Positions 1 through 9,371 of a DNA stretch of 64,000 nucleotides are shown here, one piece after another. The position numbers were made by a program, and so were the translations under genes. A model generated the notes under the pieces. That model was not told the DNA's origin and ran no database searches. It saw only the letters and a program-made list of their open reading frames with translations. The first letter of the stretch is position 1. Each line of letters begins with the position of its first letter. The stretch spans positions 1-64,000 of the forward strand of contig QZKY01000011.1 in the NCBI GenBank assembly GCA_003605115.1. Direction: 5' to 3'. Source of the stretch: Oxalobacter sp. (GTDB lineage: Bacteria > Pseudomonadota > Gammaproteobacteria > Burkholderiales > Burkholderiaceae_D).

Positions 1-169
1 CTATACGATTGCGATTGTGACGCATAACATGCAGCAAGCAGCGCGTTGCTCGGATTGCACGGCGTATCTCTACCTGGGCGAACTGGTCGAATTCGGCAAA
101 ACAGACCAGATCTTCCTCAGACCAGCAAAAAAAGAAACACAGGACTACATCACGGGACGTTTTGGATAA
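1..169 (+). CDS. pstB: Phosphate ABC transporter ATP-binding protein PstB (3' end only)
   Basis: This is the last 55 codons of an ABC ATPase; the reading frame starts at base 2 and the 5' part lies outside the window. The visible protein begins with the switch/H-loop region ([14 protein letters not shown]) and ends with the typical PstB tail (YITGRFG). PstB energises high-affinity phosphate import through PstCA at the inner membrane. The identification rests on this tail and on phoU starting 21 nt downstream, as in a pst-phoU operon. Confidence 0.9.
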   Translation, partial: YTIAIVTHNMQQAARCSDCTAYLYLGELVEFGKTDQIFLRPAKKETQDYITGRFG

Positions 170-190
170 TTCATCGAATCGGGAAAACTT

Positions 191-895
191 ATGGCACAAG
201 AACATTTATCAAGACGATATGACCAGGATCTGGAAGGCATTCGCTCGCGCGTCTTGCAGATGGGTGGTCTGGTCGAAGTGCAGTTTCACGATGCGATGAC
301 ATCCCTGCATGAGGGGACTCTGGAGCTCGCGGAGAAGGTCATTCAGCGTGACGTGGAAGTCAACCAACTTGATGTGGCGCTGGATCATATTTGCACGCAA
401 CTCATTGTGCGTCGCCAGCCCGCCGCGAACGACTTGCGTACGGTGATGGCAACGACGAAGATTGTGACGGATCTGGAGCGCATTGGCGATGAAGCCACCA
501 AAATCGCGCGATCCGCCAAAAACCTGCAAAACCGCAATGTGGTCATCATGAACCACTATCAAACCATCCGTTCCATCGCCGAAACGGCGTCCGGCATGCT
601 CCATGATGCACTCGATGCGTTTGCCAGATTGGATCGGGAACTGGCCATTCGCCTGATTGGGCGGGACGTATTGATTGACCGCGAATTCAGTGCGATGATG
701 CTCAACCTGATTGACTACATGACCCAGGAGCCGCTGACGATTTCGGCTTCACTCGATTTGTTATGGATCGCGAAGTCCATTGAGCGTATCGGTGATCACG
801 CCACTAATGTTGCCGAACAAGTAATATACATTGTCGAGGGCAAGGACATACGGCATACTGACTACGCCACTGTTAAAACTGAATCGGAAAAATAG
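191..895 (+). CDS. phoU: Phosphate signalling protein PhoU
   Basis: The 234-residue protein has the length and all-helical pattern of PhoU: two similar three-helix repeats, each with the family's acidic metal-binding motif, seen as DLERIGDEATKIA in the first half and SIERIGDHATNVAEQ in the second. PhoU is a peripheral inner-membrane protein that links the PstSCAB transporter to the PhoR kinase and keeps the Pho regulon off when phosphate is plentiful. It sits between pstB and phoB, in the order expected for a phosphate-sensing operon. Confidence 0.96.
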   Translation: MAQEHLSRRYDQDLEGIRSRVLQMGGLVEVQFHDAMTSLHEGTLELAEKVIQRDVEVNQLDVALDHICTQLIVRRQPAANDLRTVMATTKIVTDLERIGDEATKIARSAKNLQNRNVVIMNHYQTIRSIAETASGMLHDALDAFARLDRELAIRLIGRDVLIDREFSAMMLNLIDYMTQEPLTISASLDLLWIAKSIERIGDHATNVAEQVIYIVEGKDIRHTDYATVKTESEK

Positions 896-906
896 CGTTC
901 ATCGAT

Positions 907-1596
907 ATGGCTTCAGAAAAAATTACTATCCTGGTTGTGGAAGACGAACCGGCCATCATGGAGCTGATTTCCTTCACCATGAAGGCGGCCGGGTGGAATG
1001 TCAAACTGGTGAGCGATGCCGCGCAGGCATGGGAAGCCCTGAAGACAAAAATCCCGGACATGATTTTGCTGGACTGGATGTTGCCGGATCAAAGCGGTTT
1101 ACAGTTGCTCACGCGTTTGCGCGGTGACTTTAACTTCAAAACGATCCCCGTCATTATGCTTACGGCAAAGGGGCTGGAGGAAGACAAGGTGGCGGGGTTG
1201 GAGCGTGGTGCAGATGATTATGTGACCAAGCCGTTCTCGCCCAAGGAATTGACGGCGCGGATCAACGCTTTGCTTCGCCGCAAAAAACCAGAAGGAGCGG
1301 AAGACGTTCTCCAGATGGGTTCGGTAATACTGGATCCGACCAGTTATACTGTCACTGTTGATCGCGAGAAGATCGACATTGGTCAGGCCGAATTCAAGCT
1401 TTTGCGTTTTCTGATGGCAAACCCCGAGCGTGTGTTTTCTCGTAGTCAGTTGCTCGACAAGGTGTGGGGAACGCATGCCGAAATTGAAGAGCGCACGGTG
1501 GATGTGCATGTGCTGCGGTTGCGTAAAGCGTTGAATGACGCAGAGACGATGCTCAGGACTGTGCGAGGCGTAGGTTACATGTTTTCTGAAAGATGA
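907..1596 (+). CDS. phoB: Phosphate regulon response regulator PhoB
   Basis: A 229-residue OmpR-type response regulator. The receiver domain (about residues 5-120) shows the acidic pair E12/D13, the phospho-acceptor D56 in LLDWMLPD and the conserved K108 in VTKPF. The C-terminal winged helix (about 130-228) has the PhoB-like sequence SQLLDKVWG and ends with RGVGYMF. When phosphorylated by PhoR it activates phosphate-starvation genes. It starts 11 nt after phoU and is followed at once by phoR. Confidence 0.95.
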   Translation: MASEKITILVVEDEPAIMELISFTMKAAGWNVKLVSDAAQAWEALKTKIPDMILLDWMLPDQSGLQLLTRLRGDFNFKTIPVIMLTAKGLEEDKVAGLERGADDYVTKPFSPKELTARINALLRRKKPEGAEDVLQMGSVILDPTSYTVTVDREKIDIGQAEFKLLRFLMANPERVFSRSQLLDKVWGTHAEIEERTVDVHVLRLRKALNDAETMLRTVRGVGYMFSER

Positions 1597-1603
1597 ACGA
1601 TTG

Positions 1604-2896
1604 ATGAACCCGTACGTTATATTCTGGATTCCTGCTGCATTGCGTCTGGCGCTGATTTGGATCGGCGCGGGCGTGCTGTGGTTCTACTATGGCCCGATGG
1701 TTGGTTTGCTGGCCGCTTTGATAGCCATGACCGCCATTGCCACGATGCAGTTACATTATTTGTACAGGTTGAATATCTGGCTCGATGTTCCTGACAGTGA
1801 AAAATTGCCTGATGGATGGGGTGCATGGAACGCAGTTTTTGCGCGTTTGTACAAATTGCATCGGGAAGAAGAAAAAAGTCGCGCAGAGCTTAATGAATGG
1901 CTAGCCCGTTTCAAACAGGCGATGAATTTTTTACCAGACGGCGTGGCCATTCTGGACAATGTGCTCTTCCTGGAATGGTGCAATCCGATTGCGGAGCGGC
2001 ATCTTGGTTTGACGCTGGAGAGAGACAAAGGGATGCGTGTCACCAACCTGATTCGTCACCCTGACTTCATTAACTACATCATTCTGGGACGATACGACCA
2101 GCCGCTGACAGTTACGTTGCGTGATCGTCGCATCATTGTTCAAATCATCCCGTTTGAAAATCGTCGTCAGATTTTGGTGACGCATGACGCGACGGATGCA
2201 GAACGCATCGATACCATGCGTCGCGATTTTATTGCCAACGCATCACATGAATTGCGGACACCACTCACCGTGATCAACGGTTTTCTCGAAATAGAAATGA
2301 CGCAGCCCGATCTTGATCCTGCTACGCGCAAGGATCACATGCGCATGATGCGCGAGCAGGGCGAACGGATGCAGATGCTGGTCGAAGACATGCTGTCGCT
2401 CACCAAACTGGAGTCGACCGATTTTTCGCTGCGCGCAGAGCGTGTGAACATTGCCGCCTTGCTGGAGCAGGTGCAGCAGGAAGCGTTAGCCTTGTCAGGC
2501 GGCAAGCACAACATTACACTGAGCGTAGATGGCCCCGACATCACGGGCAGTATTGAAGAATTGCATGCTGCTTTCGGCAACATTGTGTCGAATGCAGTGC
2601 GTTACACTCCGGAGAATGGAGAAATAACGCTGCGGTGGAAAGATACGGGTTCAGGGCCGCGATTCAGCGTACAGGACACAGGTATCGGCATTGCGCCTGA
2701 ACACATTTCCCGTTTGACTGAACGTTTTTATCGCGTAGACAAAGGACGTTCGCGCGAGACGCGCGGCACGGGCTTGGGGCTCTCCATTGTTCGCCATGTC
2801 CTGTTGCGCCACAAAGGTTCGCTGGAGATCGAATCGCAGCTTGGCAAGGGGAGCATGTTTACCGTTATTTTCCCTTCGACGATTATTGCTGAATAA
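1604..2896 (+). CDS. phoR: Phosphate regulon sensor histidine kinase PhoR
   Basis: The 430-residue membrane kinase has one or two N-terminal hydrophobic segments (about residues 5-45), a PAS-like region (about 90-200), a HisKA dimerisation helix with the phospho-accepting His in SHELRTPLTV, and a HATPase domain with the N box (NIVSNAVRYTPENG), G1 (DTGIGIAPEH) and G2 (GTGLGLSIV). It phosphorylates PhoB under phosphate limitation. The ATG at 1604 is chosen; a TTG directly before it is the alternative. The gap to phoB is 7 nt, so the genes are co-transcribed. Confidence 0.93.
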   Translation: MNPYVIFWIPAALRLALIWIGAGVLWFYYGPMVGLLAALIAMTAIATMQLHYLYRLNIWLDVPDSEKLPDGWGAWNAVFARLYKLHREEEKSRAELNEWLARFKQAMNFLPDGVAILDNVLFLEWCNPIAERHLGLTLERDKGMRVTNLIRHPDFINYIILGRYDQPLTVTLRDRRIIVQIIPFENRRQILVTHDATDAERIDTMRRDFIANASHELRTPLTVINGFLEIEMTQPDLDPATRKDHMRMMREQGERMQMLVEDMLSLTKLESTDFSLRAERVNIAALLEQVQQEALALSGGKHNITLSVDGPDITGSIEELHAAFGNIVSNAVRYTPENGEITLRWKDTGSGPRFSVQDTGIGIAPEHISRLTERFYRVDKGRSRETRGTGLGLSIVRHVLLRHKGSLEIESQLGKGSMFTVIFPSTIIAE

Positions 2897-2931
2897 GATA
2901 TCCGAAGTAAGTTGCGAAGCTAAGTTCGAAG

Positions 2932-2972
2932 AAAATCCGCCACCCGGGATATTTTACCGGCGGCGGATTTTT
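2932..2972. terminator. Bidirectional hairpin terminator between phoR and the glycosyltransferase gene
   Basis: The arms AAAATCCGCC (2932-2941) and GGCGGATTTT (2962-2971) form a 10-bp stem with a T-rich tail on the plus strand, suited to ending the phoU-phoB-phoR transcript. The same stem followed by TTTTC can serve the convergent minus-strand gene, whose stop codon lies in the loop. Confidence 0.75.
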
Positions 2973-4156
2973 GCTTCCAGTGCGGCAACGGTGGCAAACA
3001 CAGGTTCGTTGAGGTCGAAGCCGGCATGCGCCTGCGCAAAATCGTTCGCGTTGTCGCGGTAGGATTTTGTTTGAATGAGCGCTTCCAGCAACGCGGTGAT
3101 TTTTTCAGAGCTACGATCGACTGGTTCGCAAATGATCGAGGCGCCAAGCTCATTGATGCGTTGCGCAGCAAGATATTGTTCAACATGATGCGGCATCAGC
3201 AGCATGGGCACACCTTTTAACAAGGTCTGTGCCATCGTGCCAACGCCTCCCTGGCTGATCATCACATCGGCTTTGGGCAGGATGTCTTCGATGGAAATAG
3301 TGTCGCGGAAGATTTGTAGATGCGGTGCCGACAGTTGCTTGGTGTTGGATTCGCCCAATCCCGGCACCATGATGATGGTTTCGAAGCTTTCGCTGTTGCG
3401 CAGCGCCTGCATCAGTGAAGTGAAGCCGCGCGTTTCCGAGCGCAGATAAGCGATCACACGGTGCGGTCGATTGCCATGCCATTTTAGCGGTGTGGGCGGC
3501 GGGAAGGAAAAAATGGGCCCGATGTACTTGCCGTTCGGTCGAAATCCGTGGTGGTCGAATTCCGGGAAAAAGGCCAGCAAGGCATTCGCATATAAATCGG
3601 CCAGCGTGGGCACCCGTTTTCCCTTGAAGCCCACTGCGGCCGCGACGGCTTCCAGACAGGTATTTACGGTGCGATCTGCGTGAATCAAACGTGTTTCCGG
3701 AACGGGTTCCCAGGGGCGAATGGAAGGTTGCGGTGAAACAGGCATGGGTACAGCCAGGCCGATCCCGATGGGAATCGCCGGAATGCTCATGATGTGTGCC
3801 GCAAACAGTGCTGTTGGCGCATGATCGGCCAGGACAACGTCGGGTCTGAAAAATTGAAACAAGGCTTGCCAGGCGCGCGTCATGCCGAGCAAGGCCCATT
3901 GATCCGCATAACCTTTACCGATCAGAATTTCAGAAAAGTTTGCCGGCGGATTGGCCAGTCGGGTGGGTGTCGCGACGTGTGGTGCCTGGAAATACACAAA
4001 ACTGTGTTTGCCGAGTATTTCCGCCGCCGTGCGTGGGTCGCGAACGACAAAAGCGACATTATGGCCGCGATCCCGAAGTGCCAAGGCAACGCGCAAACAA
4101 CGCGCAAGATGCCCATAATTTCCGCCCAACTCCCAAGCGATAAGAATGCGACTCAC
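2954..4156 (-). CDS. MGT/UGT-type glycosyltransferase (GT1-like)
   Basis: A 400-residue GT-B fold glycosyltransferase. The N-terminal half begins ILIAWELGGNYGHLAR, the acceptor-side motif of macrolide/UDP-glucuronosyl-type transferases. The C-terminal half carries the nucleotide-sugar region (SQGGVGTMAQTLLKGVPMLLMPHHVEQYLAAQR), the equivalent of the HxGxGT/E...Q signature, here with Gln for the first His. The GTG at 4156 is chosen because a GGGAGG ribosome binding site precedes it; an upstream ATG at 4258 has no such site. The sugar and acceptor cannot be told from sequence. It is downstream of, and probably co-transcribed with, the coiled-coil membrane gene at 4259-5257. Confidence 0.8.
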   Translation of the reverse strand: MSRILIAWELGGNYGHLARCLRVALALRDRGHNVAFVVRDPRTAAEILGKHSFVYFQAPHVATPTRLANPPANFSEILIGKGYADQWALLGMTRAWQALFQFFRPDVVLADHAPTALFAAHIMSIPAIPIGIGLAVPMPVSPQPSIRPWEPVPETRLIHADRTVNTCLEAVAAAVGFKGKRVPTLADLYANALLAFFPEFDHHGFRPNGKYIGPIFSFPPPTPLKWHGNRPHRVIAYLRSETRGFTSLMQALRNSESFETIIMVPGLGESNTKQLSAPHLQIFRDTISIEDILPKADVMISQGGVGTMAQTLLKGVPMLLMPHHVEQYLAAQRINELGASIICEPVDRSSEKITALLEALIQTKSYRDNANDFAQAHAGFDLNEPVFATVAALEAKIRRR

Positions 4157-4258
4157 GGTTTGCGCCTCCCGAATATTGGCGATAAAGATGTGCGGCTGGA
4201 TGCTCGTCTTTTCCTGCAAGGATAATTCAATGTCGCGGGAGAGTCCAGAAGGGTGCAA

Positions 4259-5257
4259 CTAGATTTCAAGTGAAACAACCTTGTTCAGTGCGAGAGTGCT
4301 GATGTTTCTGTGTTGCTGAATGGCTCGTTCCATGCTTGCTTTCATGCCGGTATCCCGATTACGCCAGATATCATCCCGAATATTCACAAGCGAGGTGCGG
4401 GTTTTCTTGGTAATGGACTTTTTCATGCGGGTACTCAACCATTCGTCAGCAATATAGCCGATACCGAGACCCACGACGAGTCCGACGGCTGTGCCCGCTT
4501 TTATCACCATTTCCAGAAGAATGTTGGTGGTGCCAGCGCGGACAATTTGCGCGCTCAACATTTTAGAAGAGTCATCCGCAACGCCGTCGCCGCCATATAC
4601 ATTGGTGGCAATGTTTTCGATGGGATCGTCCAGTTGACTTTGTTCAGCAACTATTTGGCGCGAAATTTTTTCGCGCAATCCCTTTTTTGAAAGCTCATAT
4701 TCTGCATTACCCAGGTCCGCTTCTTGAATGCGCAGTGCGGCTGTCTGGATAAGGGTTTCACGATTGGCGTGAAGTTCGTTCTGAAATTGAACAATGATCT
4801 TTCGAATGTCAGCAATCATCTGTCGTTGCGAGACGACTGTTCGGGCGAAGATGCTGGAAATGTGCCTTTCCGCTTCAGTGGTTTTGCTGCTGCTGTCTTG
4901 CGCGGATTTGGCAGCGATTGAAAGGCGATTTTTCAGTGTGGCGATTTCATCGGCAAATCGGGGTACGCGAGCGGAATAAGATTTAAAAGTCTTGATGAGT
5001 GTCACTTGCGCGTTAAAGAGCGCTTGCCGATTAGCCTCTTCTTCAGCATCTACCAAATCATGAAGTTGACGGGAAAGCAGCGCGCGGCGCTGTGCAAGTT
5101 CGGTATTCTGGGCGAGAGAGGAAAGCTTTTGATCGATGGCGGGACCCATCAGAACGGCCAAGGCACCAGCAGCCAAGATGAACAACAAACCTGCTGCGGC
5201 AAAAGCAAGCCTGGCGCTTGTGGAGAGGCGAGAGGCAGTCGATGGGTGCAGCGGCAT
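4259..5257 (-). CDS. Membrane-anchored coiled-coil protein of unknown function
   Basis: The 332-residue product is not recognised as a named family. It has an N-terminal transmembrane segment (about residues 13-36), a long charged helical region with coiled-coil character (about 40-225), a second hydrophobic Gly/Ala/Val-rich segment (about 245-270, containing AVGLVVGLGIGYIADEW), and a basic cytoplasmic tail. The two segments and the helix between them suggest a chemoreceptor-like or sensor-like periplasmic hairpin, but no signalling domain follows. The start at 5257 is supported by an AAGAGGA site 10 nt upstream. The glycosyltransferase gene follows after about 100 nt on the same strand. Confidence 0.6.
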   Translation of the reverse strand: MPLHPSTASRLSTSARLAFAAAGLLFILAAGALAVLMGPAIDQKLSSLAQNTELAQRRALLSRQLHDLVDAEEEANRQALFNAQVTLIKTFKSYSARVPRFADEIATLKNRLSIAAKSAQDSSSKTTEAERHISSIFARTVVSQRQMIADIRKIIVQFQNELHANRETLIQTAALRIQEADLGNAEYELSKKGLREKISRQIVAEQSQLDDPIENIATNVYGGDGVADDSSKMLSAQIVRAGTTNILLEMVIKAGTAVGLVVGLGIGYIADEWLSTRMKKSITKKTRTSLVNIRDDIWRNRDTGMKASMERAIQQHRNISTLALNKVVSLEI

Positions 5258-5486
5258 GGTCGGCAATCCTCTTGGCAGTTCTATATCAACGACATCAGCT
5301 AACTTCCTGCGGGACGTGTAGCGTAGCCCGATATCCGGATCAGCGCTATGTCGGTGCAAGGATTAGTTGAGGCAGTGTTGTCGATACACCGCGAAAAATG
5401 GCAATACAGACAAAAGAGATGCTTTCTGAACAAGGTGTTGCTGTGCATCGAAAATTTCTCAGATATTTGTGCGCCGACAGTTAAAA

Positions 5487-5509
5487 CCCTCACCATTGCA
5501 AAGTGAGGG
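5487..5509 (-). terminator. Terminator downstream of the decarboxylase gene
   Basis: An inverted repeat CCCTCAC (5487-5493) / GTGAGGG (5503-5509) is followed on the minus strand by TTTT. It lies about 40 nt after the decarboxylase stop codon and is a plausible intrinsic terminator. Confidence 0.6.
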
Positions 5510-5548
5510 CGAAAAGGGGTGCTGTCCTTGCATGAGTACTCAAGCTGC

Positions 5549-7801
5549 CTACTGTTTAACGCAATCCACAAAATACCCGCGTTTACCATCCACTTCGCGC
5601 TTCACGAGACCGTGTACGTCGGTTTCAAATCCCGGGAATTTTTCATTGAAGTCGCGCGCGAATTTCAAGTAATCCACAATGGTTTTATTAAAGCGCTCTC
5701 CCGGCACCAGCAGTGGAATGCCGGGCGGATAAGGCGTCAACAGCGTGGAGGTGATGCGCCCTTCCAGTTCATCAATGGGCACACGCTCGACTTCACGATG
5801 CGCCATTTTAGCGAAAGCGTCGGCGGGGCGCATTGCGGGAATCATGTCGGATAAATACATTTCGGTCGTCAGGCGCGCAACATCATATGCCTTGTAGAAA
5901 TCGTGAATGTTTTGGCATAGATCACGCAAGCCCATGCGTTCATAGCGTGTCTTGATAGCGGCGAACTCAGGCAGGATGCGCCAGATCGGCTGGTTTTTGT
6001 CGTAGTCGTCCTTGAATTGCTGCAGCGCAGTCACCAGCGTGTTCCAGCGACCCTTTGTGATGCCGATGGTGAACATGATGAAGAAAGAATACAGCCCGCA
6101 CTTTTCGATGATAACGCCATGTTCCGCCAGATATTCCTTCACGATCGATGCCGGAATACCGGTTTGTGCAAACTGTCCATTGATGCCCAATCCCGGCGTG
6201 ATGACAGTGGCCTTGATCGGATCGAGCATGTTGAAGCCCGACGCGAGATTGCCGAAACCATGCCAGTCATCTTCTGCGCGGATCAACCAATCGGATTGTG
6301 TACCGATGCCCTCGCTGGCAAAGTTTTCTGGCCCCCATACCTGGAACCACCAATCTTTGCCAAATTCTTTATCCACCTTTTGCATCGCGCGGCGGAAGTC
6401 CAGTGCTTCAAGAATGGATTCTTCGACGAGTGCCCTGCCGCCTGGGGGCTCCATCATTGCAGCGGCTACATCGCACGATGCAATGATGGAATACTGCGGC
6501 GATGTGGATGTGTGCATCAGGTAGGCTTCGTTGAACATGTCTCGATCCAGTTTTACTTTTTCGGAATCATTGATCAGGATTTGCGAAGCTTGCGAGAGAC
6601 CGGCCAACAGCTTGTGTGTCGATTGCGTAGAAACGATCAGCGATTCTTTTGCTGGCGGCGTATCCTTGCTGATCGCATGCATGTTCTTGTAAAAATCGTG
6701 GAATGTGGCGTGTGGTAGCCAGGCTTCATCGAACAGCAGCGTGTCGATTTCGCCATCCAGAAGCGCTTTGATTTTTTCGACGTTATACACCACACCATCG
6801 TAAGTCGATTGGGTAATCGTCAGGATGCGTGGTTTTTTGTTCTTTGCCTCGCGCGCGAAAGGATTGGCTTCAATTTTCTTTCTGATGTTATCCGGGTGGA
6901 ATTCTTCCAGCGGAATGGGGCCGATGATGCCCAAGTGGTTGCGCGTCGGCATCAGAAAAACCGGAATGGCGCCCGTCATGATGATCGAATGCAGCACAGA
7001 CTTGTGGCAGTTGCGATCAACCACGACGATATCGCCAGGCGCTACCGTTGAGTGCCACACGATTTTGTTCGAGGTCGATGTGCCGTTGGTGACGAAGTAA
7101 CAGTGATCTGCACTGAAAATGCGCGCAGCATTGCGTTCGCTCGCTTCAACGGGGCCCGTATGATCGAGTAATTGGCCGAGTTCTTCTACTGCGTTGCATA
7201 CGTCAGCGCGCAGCATGTTTTCACCAAAAAATTGGTGGAACATTTGTCCGATTGGGGATTTTAAAAATGCTACGCCGCCGGAGTGACCAGGGCAGTGCCA
7301 GGAATACGAGCCGTCTTGCGCGTAGTGCATCAGCGCGCGGAAGAAGGGTGGTGCCAGTCCATCCAGATAAGATTTTGCTTCACGGATGATGTGGCGCGCG
7401 ACAAATTCCGGCGTGTCTTCATACATGTGGATGAAGCCGTGCAACTCGCGCAAAATATCGTTCGGGATATGGCGCGAGGTGCGCGTTTCGCCGTAGAGAT
7501 AAATGGGAATGTCGGCGTTTCGAGCCCGAATTTCGTTGACGAAATCGCGCAGAGGTTTCATCGTGACATCGACTTCTTCGGGCGTCCCCCCACCGAAATC
7601 TTCGTCATCAATCGAGAGGATGAAAGCCGAAGCGCGGGATTGTTGTTGCGCAAACTGCGACAGGTCGCCGTAACTGGTGACGCCCAGCACCATCATGCCT
7701 TCGCCTTCGATGGCATTGGCCAGAGCGCGGATGCTCAGTCCTGAACTGTTTTCGGAGCGGAAATCTTCATCGATGATGACGATAGGGAAGCGAAATTTCA
7801 T
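5549..7801 (-). CDS. Arginine/lysine/ornithine decarboxylase (PLP-dependent, fold type I)
   Basis: A 750-residue member of the large Orn/Lys/Arg decarboxylase family (AdiA/CadA/SpeF type). It has an N-terminal response-regulator-like wing domain (about 1-130), the PLP core with TNGTSTSNKIV (about 239-248), D358 in LFDEAW that contacts the cofactor ring, and the Schiff-base lysine K397 in STQSTHKLLAG, then the C-terminal domain. The enzyme turns a basic amino acid into a polyamine or agmatine plus CO2, for polyamine supply or acid resistance. Which amino acid is used cannot be decided here, though the overall similarity pattern favours arginine. It is monocistronic, with its own terminator. 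Confidence 0.9.
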   Translation of the reverse strand: MKFRFPIVIIDEDFRSENSSGLSIRALANAIEGEGMMVLGVTSYGDLSQFAQQQSRASAFILSIDDEDFGGGTPEEVDVTMKPLRDFVNEIRARNADIPIYLYGETRTSRHIPNDILRELHGFIHMYEDTPEFVARHIIREAKSYLDGLAPPFFRALMHYAQDGSYSWHCPGHSGGVAFLKSPIGQMFHQFFGENMLRADVCNAVEELGQLLDHTGPVEASERNAARIFSADHCYFVTNGTSTSNKIVWHSTVAPGDIVVVDRNCHKSVLHSIIMTGAIPVFLMPTRNHLGIIGPIPLEEFHPDNIRKKIEANPFAREAKNKKPRILTITQSTYDGVVYNVEKIKALLDGEIDTLLFDEAWLPHATFHDFYKNMHAISKDTPPAKESLIVSTQSTHKLLAGLSQASQILINDSEKVKLDRDMFNEAYLMHTSTSPQYSIIASCDVAAAMMEPPGGRALVEESILEALDFRRAMQKVDKEFGKDWWFQVWGPENFASEGIGTQSDWLIRAEDDWHGFGNLASGFNMLDPIKATVITPGLGINGQFAQTGIPASIVKEYLAEHGVIIEKCGLYSFFIMFTIGITKGRWNTLVTALQQFKDDYDKNQPIWRILPEFAAIKTRYERMGLRDLCQNIHDFYKAYDVARLTTEMYLSDMIPAMRPADAFAKMAHREVERVPIDELEGRITSTLLTPYPPGIPLLVPGERFNKTIVDYLKFARDFNEKFPGFETDVHGLVKREVDGKRGYFVDCVKQ

Positions 7802-8016
7802 CGCGGTTTCCTATTAAATAAATAACAAGGAGGACGCCTGGGGAGCTGTCTGGACAACCGCTTGCGCGCCGAAAAATGAGAGGGGGAATTTTCGCAGATA
7901 TGAGCGTCATTTGGGGAATTTTCCGCACAAACTTTGCGCCAAACGATGCATTTTTGCAAAGACCTGTTGTGAGCGAGCGCGTGGGTAGTAAAAGTGTCTT
8001 TGCCGGGTGTTTTCTT

Positions 8017-8025
8017 GGGGGGGGG
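8017..8025. repeat. Run of nine G residues just after folA
   Basis: An uninterrupted G9 tract lies 5 nt beyond the folA stop codon, in the space between folA and the divergently placed decarboxylase start. It is a slippage-prone tract, but it lies outside any coding frame I can support. Confidence 0.8.
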
Positions 8026-8030
8026 CGGGT

Positions 8031-8597
8031 TTATTGCGGTGTGTGCGTCCGGCGCTTGTAGGTCACAAACTGCATGAACATGCCGGAGGCGGCACCGCCC
8101 GGTCGAGCCCTGAGCTTGTTTGACGCGGCGAACTGGCGACCTTGACGATGAATGATCCAGTCGCTTTCCTTCACTTCAGGAAAAAAGGTGTCTGATTCGA
8201 AGAGCGGGAACAGGCGTCCGTTGGGATGGAGATCATTGATATGCGTGAGATAGATTTCGTCTGCAATGTCCATCGACTGACGGTACAGCTCGCCGCCGCC
8301 GATGATGAAGATGCGCCGCTCGCCCTGGGCTGCCGTCAGCGCCTCTTCCAGTGAATGCACCACCTCACATCGATTCGCTTCGAATGCCGTATTGCGGGTG
8401 ATGACGATGTTCCGGCGCTTGGGCAGCGGCTTGCTGCCGATGGCTTCGAAAGTCTTGCGCCCCATGATGACGGTATGACCGCTGGTGACACGGCGAAAAA
8501 AGCGCAAATCCCTCGGCATGTGCCAAGGCATCTTGTTGTCGCTGCCGATGGTGCCATCGGGGCCCACTGCGGCGATGAGCGCGATTCTGGTTTTCAT
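8031..8597 (-). CDS. folA: Dihydrofolate reductase
   Basis: A 188-residue type I DHFR. It opens with IALIAAVGPDGTIGSDNKMPW, has the catalytic acidic residue D30 in PRDLRFF, the NADPH-binding motif HTVIMGRKTFEAIG and the late motif RIFIIGGGELY. It reduces dihydrofolate to tetrahydrofolate with NADPH in the cytoplasm. The protein is about 25 residues longer than the E. coli enzyme because of an insertion near the C-terminus (SNKLRARPGGAASG) and a short tail. It is the last gene of a minus-strand run map-glnD-rluF-like-folA and starts 15 nt after its upstream neighbour. Confidence 0.95.
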   Translation of the reverse strand: MKTRIALIAAVGPDGTIGSDNKMPWHMPRDLRFFRRVTSGHTVIMGRKTFEAIGSKPLPKRRNIVITRNTAFEANRCEVVHSLEEALTAAQGERRIFIIGGGELYRQSMDIADEIYLTHINDLHPNGRLFPLFESDTFFPEVKESDWIIHRQGRQFAASNKLRARPGGAASGMFMQFVTYKRRTHTPQ

Positions 8598-8612
8598 ATG
8601 CAGTGCTGCTCC

Positions 8613-9371
8613 CTAAAACTTTTCATCCTGCCGCAAATAACGCCATTGCCCCGGCGGCAAATTACCCAACAAAACTTTTCCGATGCGTACACGCTTCAAG
8701 CCCACGACTTTCAAACCAACGGCTTCGCACATGCGTCGGATCTGGCGTTTTTTGCCCTCCTTCAGAACGAAGCGCAATTGATCGTCATTCTGCCACTGTA
8801 CTCTGGCGTGCTGTAATTTTTTTCCATCAAGCGAAAGGCCGTGATTGAGCAACTTGAGTTTTTCTTCGGGAAATTTGCCCGGTTGTAGATATTTCACACG
8901 CACCAGATATTCCTTTTCGATTTCCGAATCCTGGGCAATCAAGTGTTTGGCGACGCGCCCATCCTGCGTGAGCACCAGCAAACCGACCGAGTCGATGTCG
9001 AGACGTCCGGCTGGTACCAGGCTACGCAATTGCGTTGGGTGAAAACGCTCGTCCGCCTTGTCTTCCTTCCAGCGCGTGTCAGCATTCACCAGTGCGATGG
9101 CAGGGGTGTGACCGTCTTCTGCCTGTCCGCTGACATAACCTACAGGTTTGTTGATGAGAATCGTCACGCGCTTCGACTGCTCGGCGCTGGCCTGGCGATC
9201 GACCGTGACCTTCTGGCTGGGCAGTACTTTGCTGCCCAACTCCGACACCACTTTGCCATCCACGCGCACCCAGCCGCGTGCGATCCATTCGTCCGCTTCG
9301 CGGCGGGAACACAGACCCAATTCCGACATGCGTTTGGAAAGGCGCAGCGTGGCATTCATTTTGTCGTTCAT
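8613..9371 (-). CDS. RluF/RsuA-type pseudouridine synthase
   Basis: The 252-residue protein has an N-terminal S4 RNA-binding domain (about residues 8-60, RLSKRMSELGLCSRREAD) and a pseudouridine synthase core with the catalytic D125 in LVPAGRLDIDSVGLLVLTQDG. The order and the linker resemble RluF, which modifies a uridine in 23S rRNA. RluB or RsuA remain possible, so no symbol is given. Its start overlaps the glnD stop by 4 nt (ATGA), which implies translational coupling. Confidence 0.85.
   Translation of the reverse strand: MNDKMNATLRLSKRMSELGLCSRREADEWIARGWVRVDGKVVSELGSKVLPSQKVTVDRQASAEQSKRVTILINKPVGYVSGQAEDGHTPAIALVNADTRWKEDKADERFHPTQLRSLVPAGRLDIDSVGLLVLTQDGRVAKHLIAQDSEIEKEYLVRVKYLQPGKFPEEKLKLLNHGLSLDGKKLQHARVQWQNDDQLRFVLKEGKKRQIRRMCEAVGLKVVGLKRVRIGKVLLGNLPPGQWRYLRQDEKF

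Noticed and set aside
8017-8025. G9 tract as a phase-variation switch
   Set aside because: It is after the folA stop and before no known start; no frame depends on it.
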